The notes under the pieces: generated by a model | Told to the model about the DNA's origin: nothing | The model's input: only the letters and a program-made list of their open reading frames with translations | The model's database searches: none | Origin: Butyrivibrio sp. AE3009 | GTDB taxonomy: Bacteria > Bacillota > Clostridia > Lachnospirales > Lachnospiraceae | Reading direction: 5' to 3' | Assembly (NCBI RefSeq): GCF_000420845.1 | Contig: NZ_ATVS01000007.1 | Location: forward strand, 1-64,000 | DNA: 64,000 bases | Part shown: piece by piece, positions 35,416 to 44,648 of the stretch | Numbering within the stretch: position 1 is the first letter of the stretch | Layout of the letters: every line of letters starts with the position of its first letter | Position numbers and translations under genes: made by a program

Positions 35416-38400
35416 ATGCTAAGATTTTGTTTTGGGGCAAGTGGCGCCGGAAAGAGCACCACACTATTTAGCGAGGCCATAGGCAGAAGCCTTGAGGATA
35501 ACACTAAGCAGATTTTTATTATAGTTCCGGATCAGTTTACCATGCAGACCCAGAAGGATGTTGTCAGAATGCATCCCAAGGGGGCAATAATGAACATCGA
35601 TGTACTGAGCTTTGGAAGGCTCTCCTATCGAATATTTGAGGAGACCGGCCTTGGCTCTTTTTCTGTGCTCGATGATCTGGGCAAGAGCCTGGTGCTGCGC
35701 CATGTTTCAGACCTTCTTGGGGACAAACTCCCTGTGATTGGCAAGAACATGCATAAGCCCGGCTATATAGATGAGGTTAAGTCTACAATCTCTGAGTTCA
35801 TGCAGTACGGGATCGACGATGCCATGCTGGGCACTCTTATGGAAAAAAGCACCGAGAAGCGGGCACTTAATTCCAAGCTCCGGGACCTTCGCCTTCTCTA
35901 CAGCGAATTTCTCAAATATATCGAAGGCAATTACATAACCACCGAAGAGACTCTGGACGTTCTGTGCAGAGCTATTGATTGTTCCAGGATTCTTAAAGAT
36001 TCCATTGTGATTTTTGACGGATTTACCGGTTTTACCCCCATTCAGTACAGGGTTATCAAAAAGCTCCTTGCCATAGCCGATGAGGTGGTGGTATCAGTGA
36101 CCATCAGCCCTAATGAGGATCCCTACGCGGATTCCTTCGAAGAGCAGGAACTTTTTATGCTGGGCAAAAAGACCGTAAGAGACCTTGAAAAGCTCATGTA
36201 CGAGGTGGAGAAGGAGAACCTGGGCTCAGTGGGGAGCCTGCCTGACTTTAATTCCTACAGGGCACTTCTTCATGAGAAAAACAGGGATATCAGACTTACA
36301 GACAGTCCCGTGTTCCGCCTTAAGGATAACCCGCCTCTGGCATTTCTTGAAGAGAACCTGTTCAGATATAACACCGGTAAATATTCGGGAGAAAATAGTT
36401 CAGTTGAGATATACAGCGCCGCAAGTCCCGCAGAGGAGATAAGGCAGACCATGATCAAGATCTCCGACCTTATAAGGCAGGGAGAACTCGCCTACAGGGA
36501 TATTGCTATTGTCTGCGGATCCCTTGAGGACTACGGGGATATCATCAGCAGGGAAGCGGACAAATTCGGGATTCCCGTCTACATCGACAAGAATGTGGCT
36601 CTTATGCTGAACCCCTTTGTGGAATATGTGACCAGCGCCATTAACACGGTAATTTCCGGTTACAAATATGAGGACCTCTTCCATTACATGAGAAGCGGAA
36701 TGACAGATTTTTCCGAAGATGACACAGATATTCTCGAGAACTATGTCAGAGCCCTTGGAATAAACGGAAGGAAGCAGTGGGAGGACAAGTTCCTCAGAAG
36801 AATGCCAAGGCGCTTCAAGCCAAGGAATAATGCAGAGGACCTCAAGGAAGTTGAGCTTCTTGCGAAACTTGAAGCCATGAGAGAGGCGATAACGCAGCAG
36901 CTGAAACCTCTTTTTGAACAAAAAACAGGCACAGTATCCGAGATAACGAAGGCTCTGATATCTGTGATTGAAGCTAATAATTCCAAGGAAAAGCTCCTTG
37001 CCTACGCAGACCGTTTCAGACAGGCAGGAAATATCCGTAAAGCAAGGGAGTACGACCAGATCTACGACAAGATCATGAATCTGCTCCTTCAGATGAACAG
37101 CCTTATAGGGAGCGAGAGCCTGTCCCTTGAGGAATACAGGGATATCCTCAGCGTTGGCTTTGGAAACATCGAGGTTGGTACCATTCCTCAGGATGTGGAC
37201 AGAATAATCGTGGGAGATATTGAGCGAAGCAGGCTCAAGGAGATCAGAGCCTTGTTCTTCATGGGCGTAAATGACGGCGCCATTCCGTCGAACCAGGGAG
37301 GTGGCGGCATTCTATCCGATATAGACAGGCAGTTCCTCTCGGAGCTTGATACCGGAATTGAGCTGGCGCCAACACCCAGGCAGCAGATGTATATTCAGAG
37401 GCTCTATCTGTATATGAACCTCACCAAGCCCACAGATAAGCTATTCCTGTCCTATGCAGAGATTGATAAGGAGGGCAAGTCGCTAAGACCTGCCTATCTG
37501 ATACCCAAGCTCCAGTCCATGTTTGAGGGACTTACGGTGCAAAGACCCCAGGAGGGCTCCTTTGAATCCCAGAATGTATCGGTGAGAGACAGCTATGACA
37601 CCATGTCGGAGATGCTAAGAAGCTATGCGGAGGGCACTCTTTTCAAGGAAAAGACAGGGGAGTTTTATACCCTCTACAAGGTGCTAAGGGACTATTCAGA
37701 GCAGGATAACCTCATTAATAAGCTGACAGAGGCTGCTTTTTCCCATTATGACAACAAGCCCCTTGCCAAGGAACTGGCAAGAGCCCTGTACGGTGCAACC
37801 CTTGAGAACAGCGTAAGCCGCCTGGAGAAGTTTGCGTCCTGTTGCTACGCTCATTTCCTCAGCTACGGAATGCATCTTCAGGACAGAAAAGAGTATGTCA
37901 TCGATCCTTCCGACCTCGGAAATATCTATCATGAAGTGCTGGAGCAGTACACAGGGGAGATTATCACCAGGAAGATCGATTTCAGAAATATATCCAAAGA
38001 GGAATCGGATACGATATTAAAACAAGCTTTAATAACATGTGCTGACAAATACGGAAATACAATTCTTTACAGCAATTCCAGAAATCAGTACCTGATAGAG
38101 CGTATCCATCGCATTCTTTCAAGAACGGTTGATACCTTAAAATATCAGATCTCCAAGGGTCGCTTTGAGCCTGCCTTCGTGGAGATGAACTTCCGGGAAG
38201 CCGGAGATATAGAGGAGATCAACGTAACCCTTTCTGAGAAAGAAAAGACTGAAATTATTGAAAAAATGCACCTCAGGGGAAGGATTGACCGGATTGATCT
38301 GTACGAAGATCCTGAGCACGTATATGTCAAGGTCATCGATTTTAAGTCCGGAGGAAAGAAACTTAGCATCGCATCGCTCTACCACGGGCTTTCGCTTCAG

Positions 38401-38952
38401 TTAGTAATGTATATGAATGTTGCCCTGGCGGCAGAAAAAAATAAAAATCCAAATAAGGAAATCGTCCCGGCGGCGCTCCTGTACTACCATGTAGACGATC
38501 CCATCGTCCCGGGGCAGGAAGACTTGCAACCGGATGATATCAATGAACTTATAAGGGCCAAACTTCGCACCACAGGCCTTGTAAATGCAGATCCGGACGT
38601 GGTTCAGATGCTTCACGAGGGACTTGAAGCCAAATCTGACGTCATCCCCGTAAGGCTCAAGCAAAACGGTGACTACGCCAAGGAGTCTTCAGTAGTCTCC
38701 AATGAGGATTACGCCTGCATTTCCAAATATGTGAACAAGAAGATAAGGGAATTTGGCAGGAGAATACTGGACGGAGATATAACCGTTAACCCTTACGAGG
38801 CAGGGCAGAGGAGCTCCTGTACCTATTGCGATTACAAGTCCGTCTGCGGCTACGACGAGAGGATCCCCGGCTATTCCAAGAGGAAGCTGGCCATGAAGGA
38901 CGAGGATGCGCTTGAAGCCATTCGCAGCGAATTTACGGATAATAACAACTGA
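35416..38952 (+). CDS. addB: ATP-dependent helicase/nuclease subunit AddB
   Basis: A 1178-residue AddB (RexB-type) subunit, partner of AddA in double-strand break processing and recombination. It starts with the Walker A sequence GASGAGKST at residues 7-15. The C-terminal RecB-type nuclease has the VKVIDFKSGGK motif near 975. Four cysteines of an iron-sulfur cluster are visible: one in ASCCYAHF near 808 and three in SCTYCDYKSVC near 1135. The ATG at 35416 is chosen because the protein then starts MLRFCFGASGAGK, as in other AddB proteins. It lies 30 bases after the EAL gene. Confidence 0.95.
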   Translation: MLRFCFGASGAGKSTTLFSEAIGRSLEDNTKQIFIIVPDQFTMQTQKDVVRMHPKGAIMNIDVLSFGRLSYRIFEETGLGSFSVLDDLGKSLVLRHVSDLLGDKLPVIGKNMHKPGYIDEVKSTISEFMQYGIDDAMLGTLMEKSTEKRALNSKLRDLRLLYSEFLKYIEGNYITTEETLDVLCRAIDCSRILKDSIVIFDGFTGFTPIQYRVIKKLLAIADEVVVSVTISPNEDPYADSFEEQELFMLGKKTVRDLEKLMYEVEKENLGSVGSLPDFNSYRALLHEKNRDIRLTDSPVFRLKDNPPLAFLEENLFRYNTGKYSGENSSVEIYSAASPAEEIRQTMIKISDLIRQGELAYRDIAIVCGSLEDYGDIISREADKFGIPVYIDKNVALMLNPFVEYVTSAINTVISGYKYEDLFHYMRSGMTDFSEDDTDILENYVRALGINGRKQWEDKFLRRMPRRFKPRNNAEDLKEVELLAKLEAMREAITQQLKPLFEQKTGTVSEITKALISVIEANNSKEKLLAYADRFRQAGNIRKAREYDQIYDKIMNLLLQMNSLIGSESLSLEEYRDILSVGFGNIEVGTIPQDVDRIIVGDIERSRLKEIRALFFMGVNDGAIPSNQGGGGILSDIDRQFLSELDTGIELAPTPRQQMYIQRLYLYMNLTKPTDKLFLSYAEIDKEGKSLRPAYLIPKLQSMFEGLTVQRPQEGSFESQNVSVRDSYDTMSEMLRSYAEGTLFKEKTGEFYTLYKVLRDYSEQDNLINKLTEAAFSHYDNKPLAKELARALYGATLENSVSRLEKFASCCYAHFLSYGMHLQDRKEYVIDPSDLGNIYHEVLEQYTGEIITRKIDFRNISKEESDTILKQALITCADKYGNTILYSNSRNQYLIERIHRILSRTVDTLKYQISKGRFEPAFVEMNFREAGDIEEINVTLSEKEKTEIIEKMHLRGRIDRIDLYEDPEHVYVKVIDFKSGGKKLSIASLYHGLSLQLVMYMNVALAAEKNKNPNKEIVPAALLYYHVDDPIVPGQEDLQPDDINELIRAKLRTTGLVNADPDVVQMLHEGLEAKSDVIPVRLKQNGDYAKESSVVSNEDYACISKYVNKKIREFGRRILDGDITVNPYEAGQRSSCTYCDYKSVCGYDERIPGYSKRKLAMKDEDALEAIRSEFTDNNN

Positions 38953-38968
38953 TAACAGGTGAAACAAT

Positions 38969-41900
38969 ATGGCAATTAAATTTACAACGGAACAACAGGC
39001 GGTAATAGACCAAAGAAACGCCAATATACTGGTATCCGCAGCTGCCGGCTCCGGCAAAACAGCGGTGCTTGTCGAACGTATCATTCAGATGGTGCTGGCA
39101 GGCCTTGATATCGACCATCTGCTGGTGGTGACCTTCACCAAGGCCGCAGCATCCCAGATGAAGGAGAAGATCACTCTGGCTATTCAGAAGAGGCTTCAGG
39201 AAGAACCTGACAACAAGCACCTTCAGAAGCAGGAGACCCTTATCCACAACGCAAAGATCACCACAATAGACTCTTTTTGCCAGTACGTAGTCAAGAACAA
39301 CTTCAACAACATCGGCCTGGACCCTTCATTTCGTGTAGGCGACGAGGGTGAGCTCAAGCTTGTTCAGGAAGAAGTCATGAAGGACATGCTGGAGGAAGAA
39401 TATGCACTGGCCCTTGAGGGGCAGAATCCGGATTTCCTCTACGTCATGAACTATTTTGGCGTTGGCAGCAGTGATGAGGCCGCAATCAGCTATATTATGC
39501 AGCTCTACGACTTCGCCATGAGTATGCCCTGGCCCGAGGACTACATCAACGACAGAATGAAGGACTACGACTGTGAAGGCGAGTTCGACAGTCTTCCCTG
39601 GGTGCAGGACTGCGTGGACACCATCTTAAGGATGCTCGCCGAGTGCAGAGATGACCTGGTGGCGGCTGAGAAGATCTGCTGTGATCCCGACGGCCCTCAT
39701 CAGTACGGTGACAATATTCAGAACGATCTTGAGCAATTTGAAGCTGTCCTTGGGAAAAAGACCTACGACGAACTCTTTGACGCAGTAAGAGTCATTCAGT
39801 TCCAGACCCTATCCAGGAAAAAGGATGACACCGTCTCCGAGTCCAAGAAGAAAAACGTCAAGGACATCAGGGACAGCGTAAAGAAAAAGCTGAAAAACAC
39901 AATTATAGAGAAGTATCTGGCACTGCCCGCCGGCACCGTTCTTGATCAGATGAAACTCTGCAGCACTGCTGTACATGAGCTTTGCAGACTGGCGCTGAAG
40001 TTCAAGGCTCTTTTTGATGAAAAAAAGCGTGAGAAGGGCCTTATAGATTTCTCAGACATGGAGCATTTTGCCCTCAGGATCCTCGTAGATCACCCTGATG
40101 AGGAGAGTTCTCGCGGAAAGACCTGCGAAGAAATAATAGAGATGTGCACTCCGACGGCTGTAGCCCTTGAATACAGGAACTTCTTCAGAGAAGTACTTAT
40201 CGATGAGTATCAGGACAGTAACAACGTTCAGGAGCTGATCCTTAAGTCCATCTCCGGGGAAAAGCCGGATATCTCAGAGCGCTTCATGGTTGGCGATGTC
40301 AAGCAGAGTATCTATAAATTCAGACTGGCAAGGCCTGAGATCTTCATGGATAAGCTTGGCACCTTTGTAAAGGATGGGGCTTCGGAAAACAGAAGAATAG
40401 ACCTTCACATGAACTTCCGTAGCCGCAAAGAGGTTCTTGATATCACCAATTACATTTTTGACAGAATAATGGGAAAAGACCTTGGAGGCGTTGAGTACGA
40501 CGCGGATGCCAGGCTTGTTTTCGGTGCAAAGGATGCCTATGGAGAGCCGGACTACGACATTACCCCGGAGCTACTTCTGGTGGATATTCCATCTGCTTCC
40601 GCAGCCGAGGAGGGCAGCGGGCAGGACTACGAGGAAGGCGGATACGATCCCGAGGATGGAGCTATGGAAGGCGTAGTATCCGCAGCGCAGGAAGAACCGG
40701 AAGCGTTCCACGATCTGTCAGATTTTGAGGGTTACAGCGCAAGGGAAAAAGAGGCTCTTGCTATAGCCGAGAAGATCCATGCCTTAAGACAGGAGAATCC
40801 GGCCCTGCAGTTCAAGGATATCGTCATATTGTTAAGGTCACCCAGCGGCTGGGATACCTGCTTTAAGAGAATACTTGAGAGCCAGCAGATCCCTGCCTAC
40901 GTGGAGTCAAAGAGCGGATACTTCGAAGCCTACGAAGTGGCGGTGATGCTAAATCTCCTGTCACTTCTTAATAATCCCACCAAGGATATACCCCTTGTCA
41001 GCGTCATGCACTCCGTGATCGGAGGTTTCTCCGACGAGGAACTGGCCCGGGTAAGGGTTATGATAAATGGAAACGATAAGGCCAGAGAGCAGGATTCCAT
41101 GCATGGAGCCATCAAGGCGCTTCTTGCAGGCAGCTCTGATGAGGATGCTCTCACAGCCAAGCTCCGAAGCTTCATCACGTTCATCGAGGAGCTAAGGGAG
41201 ATGTCGGTGTACACTCCCGTTCATGAGCTTCTGGAGTACATCATCGACAGGACAGGCTTTGACTGCTATATTTCAGCTCTTCCCGGCGGAAATCAGAGAA
41301 AGGCCAACCTTGAGCTCCTTCTTAACAAGGCCGTGACCTTTGAAAAGAGTAGTTTCAAGGGACTATTCCATTTTGTCAGATATATTGAACACATTAAGCT
41401 CATTCAGGTGGACTACGGCGAAGCGGGAATCATCGATGAGAACGCCGATGTTGTCCGCATCATGAGTATTCATAAGAGTAAAGGTCTGGAGTTTCCCGTT
41501 GTATTTGTAGCGGGGATGAGTAAGCGCTTTAACATGCGGGACACCAAGGGAGATCTTATCTCAGACATGGATCTTGGTGTTGGAGTAAAGTGCATCGATT
41601 TGGAGCACAGGCTCAAATACGATACCTTGAAGCGCCTTGTTATCGCCGACAAGATGACCAAAGACAGCCTTGGAGAGGAGCTTAGAATATTCTACGTAGC
41701 CCTTACCAGAGCCAAAGAGAAGCTCATTATGACAGCTTCCGTCAAGGGACTTGGAGATAAGCTTGCCAAGGCTCTTAACAAGATGCCTCTGAATCAGGCA
41801 GCTGTGCGCCTTCCGTTTTCCGCAAGGTTTGGTGCCATGAGCTATTATGACTGGACACTTCCCGCCGTACTTGCCCATCCGAGCTTCGAGGCAGCACTGG

Positions 41901-42943
41901 ACAAGCTTGGAGTAGACAAGGAAACCTACGTCAAATTCATTGATAAAAAAGGCGACCTTCCTGCCTTCTGCGTTACTGCTCTTCAGGATGAAGACCTTCG
42001 CCGTGATATGATAATCGCCGATGTGATGGGTAATCTACGTAAGGAAGAGCTGAAAAGAGGCGTCCTTGAGGGCTTTGATCAGGAGCTGGCCCAGAGGCTT
42101 AAGGATAAGTTTGAGAGCAGATATGCCTTTGAGAATCTTAAGGGACTATACACCAAGACCACCGTTACAGAGCTCAAAAAGCACCTTCTCGAGGAAATGG
42201 GAGAGGTCTTTGGTACAGAAGCTGAGTTCATAGATGAGGATGCCATTGAGGTGCCCTTCGATATGGAAGATGTAGCAAAGGCTCCTACAGAAGGCGCGGC
42301 TGACGTTAAGACCGCGGTGATACAGCGCCTGTCCGGAGCTGACAGAGGTACCGCCTATCACAGGATCATGGAGCTTCTGGACGAGAATATCTTCGGAGAT
42401 AAGAAGCTTACTGATAATGCGGCAGAGATCTTCGATGACGTTGAACCTTCCAAGACAAGGAAGATGAAGGGAACAGATCTGGACAACATATCCAAGAGAA
42501 TCTATGTATGGATGAAGGATCTGGCGGACAAAAAAGTGATCCCGCCGGAATACCCGCAGTCTGTCTGGTCTGCAGATGTCACCAGATTCCTGGGTTCATC
42601 CCTGGGACAGCGTATGGCCACGGCCTACAGAACCGGTAATCTCATGAGAGAGAAGCCCTTCATGATGGGAATCTCCGCAGCTGACCTGGACTCCAAGTTC
42701 CCGCCTGAGGAGACAGTTCTTATACAGGGAATCGTTGACGCCTGGTTCTTTGAGGGCGACGACATCGTTCTCATGGATTACAAGACCGACAGAGTGGATA
42801 CCGAAGAGGAACTGGTACAGCGCTACAGCATACAGCTCCAATACTACAAGAGAGCGCTGGAAGCAGCCACAGGCAAGAAAGTAAAGGAGATATATATTTA
42901 TTCCTTCAGATTCGGAACTGTGATTCCTCTGAATATTGCGTAA
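38969..42943 (+). CDS. addA: ATP-dependent helicase/nuclease subunit AddA
   Basis: A 1324-residue UvrD-type helicase-nuclease. It has the Q-motif region FTTEQQAVIDQRN, Walker A AAAGSGKTAVLV near residue 24, motif II VLIDEYQDSN near 408, motif VI VALTRAKEKL near 910 and the C-terminal nuclease motif VLMDYKTDRV near 1268. With AddB it forms the recombination nuclease. The start is 16 bases after addB, so the two are co-transcribed. Confidence 0.96.
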   Translation: MAIKFTTEQQAVIDQRNANILVSAAAGSGKTAVLVERIIQMVLAGLDIDHLLVVTFTKAAASQMKEKITLAIQKRLQEEPDNKHLQKQETLIHNAKITTIDSFCQYVVKNNFNNIGLDPSFRVGDEGELKLVQEEVMKDMLEEEYALALEGQNPDFLYVMNYFGVGSSDEAAISYIMQLYDFAMSMPWPEDYINDRMKDYDCEGEFDSLPWVQDCVDTILRMLAECRDDLVAAEKICCDPDGPHQYGDNIQNDLEQFEAVLGKKTYDELFDAVRVIQFQTLSRKKDDTVSESKKKNVKDIRDSVKKKLKNTIIEKYLALPAGTVLDQMKLCSTAVHELCRLALKFKALFDEKKREKGLIDFSDMEHFALRILVDHPDEESSRGKTCEEIIEMCTPTAVALEYRNFFREVLIDEYQDSNNVQELILKSISGEKPDISERFMVGDVKQSIYKFRLARPEIFMDKLGTFVKDGASENRRIDLHMNFRSRKEVLDITNYIFDRIMGKDLGGVEYDADARLVFGAKDAYGEPDYDITPELLLVDIPSASAAEEGSGQDYEEGGYDPEDGAMEGVVSAAQEEPEAFHDLSDFEGYSAREKEALAIAEKIHALRQENPALQFKDIVILLRSPSGWDTCFKRILESQQIPAYVESKSGYFEAYEVAVMLNLLSLLNNPTKDIPLVSVMHSVIGGFSDEELARVRVMINGNDKAREQDSMHGAIKALLAGSSDEDALTAKLRSFITFIEELREMSVYTPVHELLEYIIDRTGFDCYISALPGGNQRKANLELLLNKAVTFEKSSFKGLFHFVRYIEHIKLIQVDYGEAGIIDENADVVRIMSIHKSKGLEFPVVFVAGMSKRFNMRDTKGDLISDMDLGVGVKCIDLEHRLKYDTLKRLVIADKMTKDSLGEELRIFYVALTRAKEKLIMTASVKGLGDKLAKALNKMPLNQAAVRLPFSARFGAMSYYDWTLPAVLAHPSFEAALDKLGVDKETYVKFIDKKGDLPAFCVTALQDEDLRRDMIIADVMGNLRKEELKRGVLEGFDQELAQRLKDKFESRYAFENLKGLYTKTTVTELKKHLLEEMGEVFGTEAEFIDEDAIEVPFDMEDVAKAPTEGAADVKTAVIQRLSGADRGTAYHRIMELLDENIFGDKKLTDNAAEIFDDVEPSKTRKMKGTDLDNISKRIYVWMKDLADKKVIPPEYPQSVWSADVTRFLGSSLGQRMATAYRTGNLMREKPFMMGISAADLDSKFPPEETVLIQGIVDAWFFEGDDIVLMDYKTDRVDTEEELVQRYSIQLQYYKRALEAATGKKVKEIYIYSFRFGTVIPLNIA

Positions 42944-43085
42944 AATGTAACAAAATGGGATTTTGATGTGAAAATAGCATAATAAACCAAGGAAATATGT
43001 GATTTTTTTGTGAACATTTTTGTTATATTTGGAAACTGATAACGTGGAAACGGTTGCGGAATGCATGGTTACTTAGCTTATTGGA

Positions 43086-43121
43086 AACCGGTTTTTGGTC
43101 ACCCCAAAAGACGGTTTTTTT
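43086..43121 (+). terminator. Predicted terminator after addA
   Basis: AACCG and CGGTT (43086-43116), with a nearly paired T-rich/A-rich inner stem around TCAC, then TTTTTTT. It lies 140 bases after the addA stop in a stretch of about 290 bases that otherwise holds no gene. Confidence 0.6.
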
Positions 43122-43236
43122 GAGCAATTTACGCATATCGCCCGCAATATCTGATAAGTTATCTGACAAATCTGCTGTTAAACTGAATACAGTTCTACAA
43201 TTCCGGTGGACTAATGCACAAATAGTTGTAAACCCC

Positions 43237-43734
43237 TCATAAGAAAAAAATGGTGTATGCCAGTGCTATCAGATTAGCGCTGGCATGTACTATTATTGGG
43301 ACAAAAATACTTTCCGACCTGCGATAGCAATAACAGATCACCACTCCCATCAGGAATGCATACACCCCCTGCACCGGATTCATATGATAGATCCCAAACA
43401 GCGAAGACGACAACATCAGGGCCCACAGGTCCTTTTTTATTGCATAATTAAGACTGTTATAAATAACGAACCTGAACACTACTTCCTCCACAATCGGAGT
43501 AAATACGCAGTACAACAGCATCATCATAACCGGCGACTCAAAAACACCAAACTGCGACTTAGCCACCTTCTGATATGATTCAGCCTCAACCAGCCCAAGC
43601 GCATTAAACAGCACTGTCAGCGCCAACGCAAAAAGTGCCCCCACCACCCCATAAACCATGTAAGTGCCCGGCGTTACACTCTTTGAAGTATCTCTATTCA
43701 GCTTACTTCTCATATATATCAAATACTTATCCAA
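43237..43734 (-). CDS. CPBP-family intramembrane metalloprotease
   Basis: A 165-residue membrane protein of the CAAX protease/bacteriocin-processing (Abi) family. The glutamate-rich motif is seen in VEEVVFRFV and the histidine in FGIYHMNP, followed by a further histidine near the end (VPIIVHASANLIALAY). It starts at TTG with AGGAG six bases before. Some relatives process peptides or confer self-immunity; no bacteriocin gene was found next to it. Slightly short for the family, with about four helices. Confidence 0.85.
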   Translation of the reverse strand: MDKYLIYMRSKLNRDTSKSVTPGTYMVYGVVGALFALALTVLFNALGLVEAESYQKVAKSQFGVFESPVMMMLLYCVFTPIVEEVVFRFVIYNSLNYAIKKDLWALMLSSSLFGIYHMNPVQGVYAFLMGVVICYCYRRSESIFVPIIVHASANLIALAYTIFFL

Positions 43735-43946
43735 TATTTCTCCTCTTGATTATGATGTTTTTTAATTGCTAGTATTTTAGCTTCTGTGCATCTGTTTTTT
43801 AATGCTAATATTTAACACTCATGTTCACTATTTTGTCATAGGGTTTCATATTACATTTCATCTGATCTTTTTGCCATGTTTACACTTAACTAATGCAACC
43901 AGATTGCATTATTGTATCTACGTTTATTCTATCTGATTATCTCTAT

Positions 43947-44042
43947 TAATGTGTATCTAATTTTCTTAGCTAATGTGTACCTGATTTTTACGAACATTGT
44001 GTATCAGAATTCACATACAGTAATATATCTGACTTTATCCGT
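43947..44042. repeat. Array of four degenerate 24-bp direct repeats
   Basis: Four contiguous units start at 43947, 43971, 43995 and 44019. The first two share TAATGTGTAYCTRATTTT; later units retain TGTGTATC and TATATCTGA. There are no spacers, so this is not a CRISPR array. Related TATCTgat words continue to the left (43906-43946). It could be an operator array or a decayed tandem repeat. Confidence 0.55.
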
Positions 44043-44049
44043 GGTGGCA

Positions 44050-44388
44050 GGAGATCTCAGGGAGGAGTCGGGAGTAGTATGGGCGTGGGAGGGGCATTAG
44101 CTGGGCGCTGAAGAATGACAGAAATGCTCGCCTGTGAGAGAGCGCCAGGATTTATGAGCTTTGTCAAAATACCGCAACGTATCTGCCCACGGCTCGTTGT
44201 CTGACGCCCGGCCACAGCACCTCCGGGTAACCATATTAACCCATCCCGGGCGGAGTTTAGAGCCGTAGATACGCTGCGGTATTTTGACAAAGCCATAAAT
44301 CCAAGCGAAAGAGCGGCGAGCATTTCTGCCATTCTTCAGCGCCCCTCCCCCCTCCCACGCCCATACAACTCCCCCTCCCTGATCCCCC
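44050..44388. repeat. Large imperfect palindrome of about 340 bp
   Basis: The left arm (44050-44211) and right arm (44246-44388) are inverted copies with small gaps. Well-matched blocks are 44077-44132 with 44314-44366 (GTATGGGCGTGGGAGGGG, AGAAATGCTCGCC) and 44148-44195 with 44260-44302 (CTTTGTCAAAATACCGCA). The innermost stem CGCCCGG/CCGGGCG leaves a loop of about 34 bases. The whole could fold into one long hairpin. It may be a miniature inverted-repeat element or a structured RNA. Confidence 0.75.
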
Positions 44389-44411
44389 TTCCGGGAAACC
44401 AATATCCCCTC

Positions 44412-44440
44412 TTGACAACAGCCCCCGTCAAGTGTTTAAT
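44412..44440 (+). promoter_or_regulatory. Promoter of the thiT leader
   Basis: TTGACA (44412-44417), a 17-base spacer and TTTAAT (44435-44440), placed just before the TPP riboswitch. Strong sigma-A match. Confidence 0.75.
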
Positions 44441-44455
44441 GGATATGAACTAAAT

Positions 44456-44548
44456 AAACCGCTAGGGGAGCTATGCTGAGAGTGTATGCGTTATGCGCGT
44501 CTAACCCTTATTACCTGATCCGGATAGTGCCGGCGTAGGGAAGCAACG
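44456..44548 (+). ncRNA. TPP riboswitch (THI element)
   Basis: The aptamer core is unmistakable: GCTAGGGGAGC at the start, CTGAGAG at 44477, ACCCTTATTACCTGATCC around 44503-44521, and CGTAGGGAAGCAA at the end. It binds thiamine pyrophosphate and should shut off thiT when thiamine is plentiful. Confidence 0.95.
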
Positions 44549-44608
44549 GTTACATCACAGACCACATCTACACAGTCTGACTGATACACCACAATCAAGA
44601 AATAATAA

Positions 44609-44646
44609 CCTCCTCTGAAGCGGATATCCATCAGGGGAGGATTTTT
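44609..44646 (+). terminator. Riboswitch expression-platform hairpin covering the thiT ribosome site
   Basis: CCTCCTCTGA (44609-44618) pairs with TCAGGGGAGG (44631-44640), with one G-U pair. The right arm contains the only good ribosome-binding site of thiT and is followed by ATTTTTAT. It could block translation, end transcription, or both. Confidence 0.65.
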
Positions 44647-44648
44647 AT

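Larger units (their letters stand above)
43735..44411. other. Gene-free region with repeat array and large palindrome
   Basis: About 680 bases between divergent genes without a coding signal. It contains a 21-base hairpin (43891-43911, eight-bp arms TAATGCAA/TTGCATTA), a 24-bp direct-repeat array (43947-44042) and a giant inverted repeat (44050-44388). Open frames inside the palindrome arise from its symmetry and lack ribosome sites. Confidence 0.6.

Noticed and set aside
43947-44042. CRISPR array
   Set aside because: The 24-bp units are contiguous and degenerate with no spacers, and no cas genes are nearby.
44057-44402. Two minus-strand open frames inside the palindrome
   Set aside because: They follow from the GC-rich inverted repeat, have no ribosome sites and encode low-complexity sequence.
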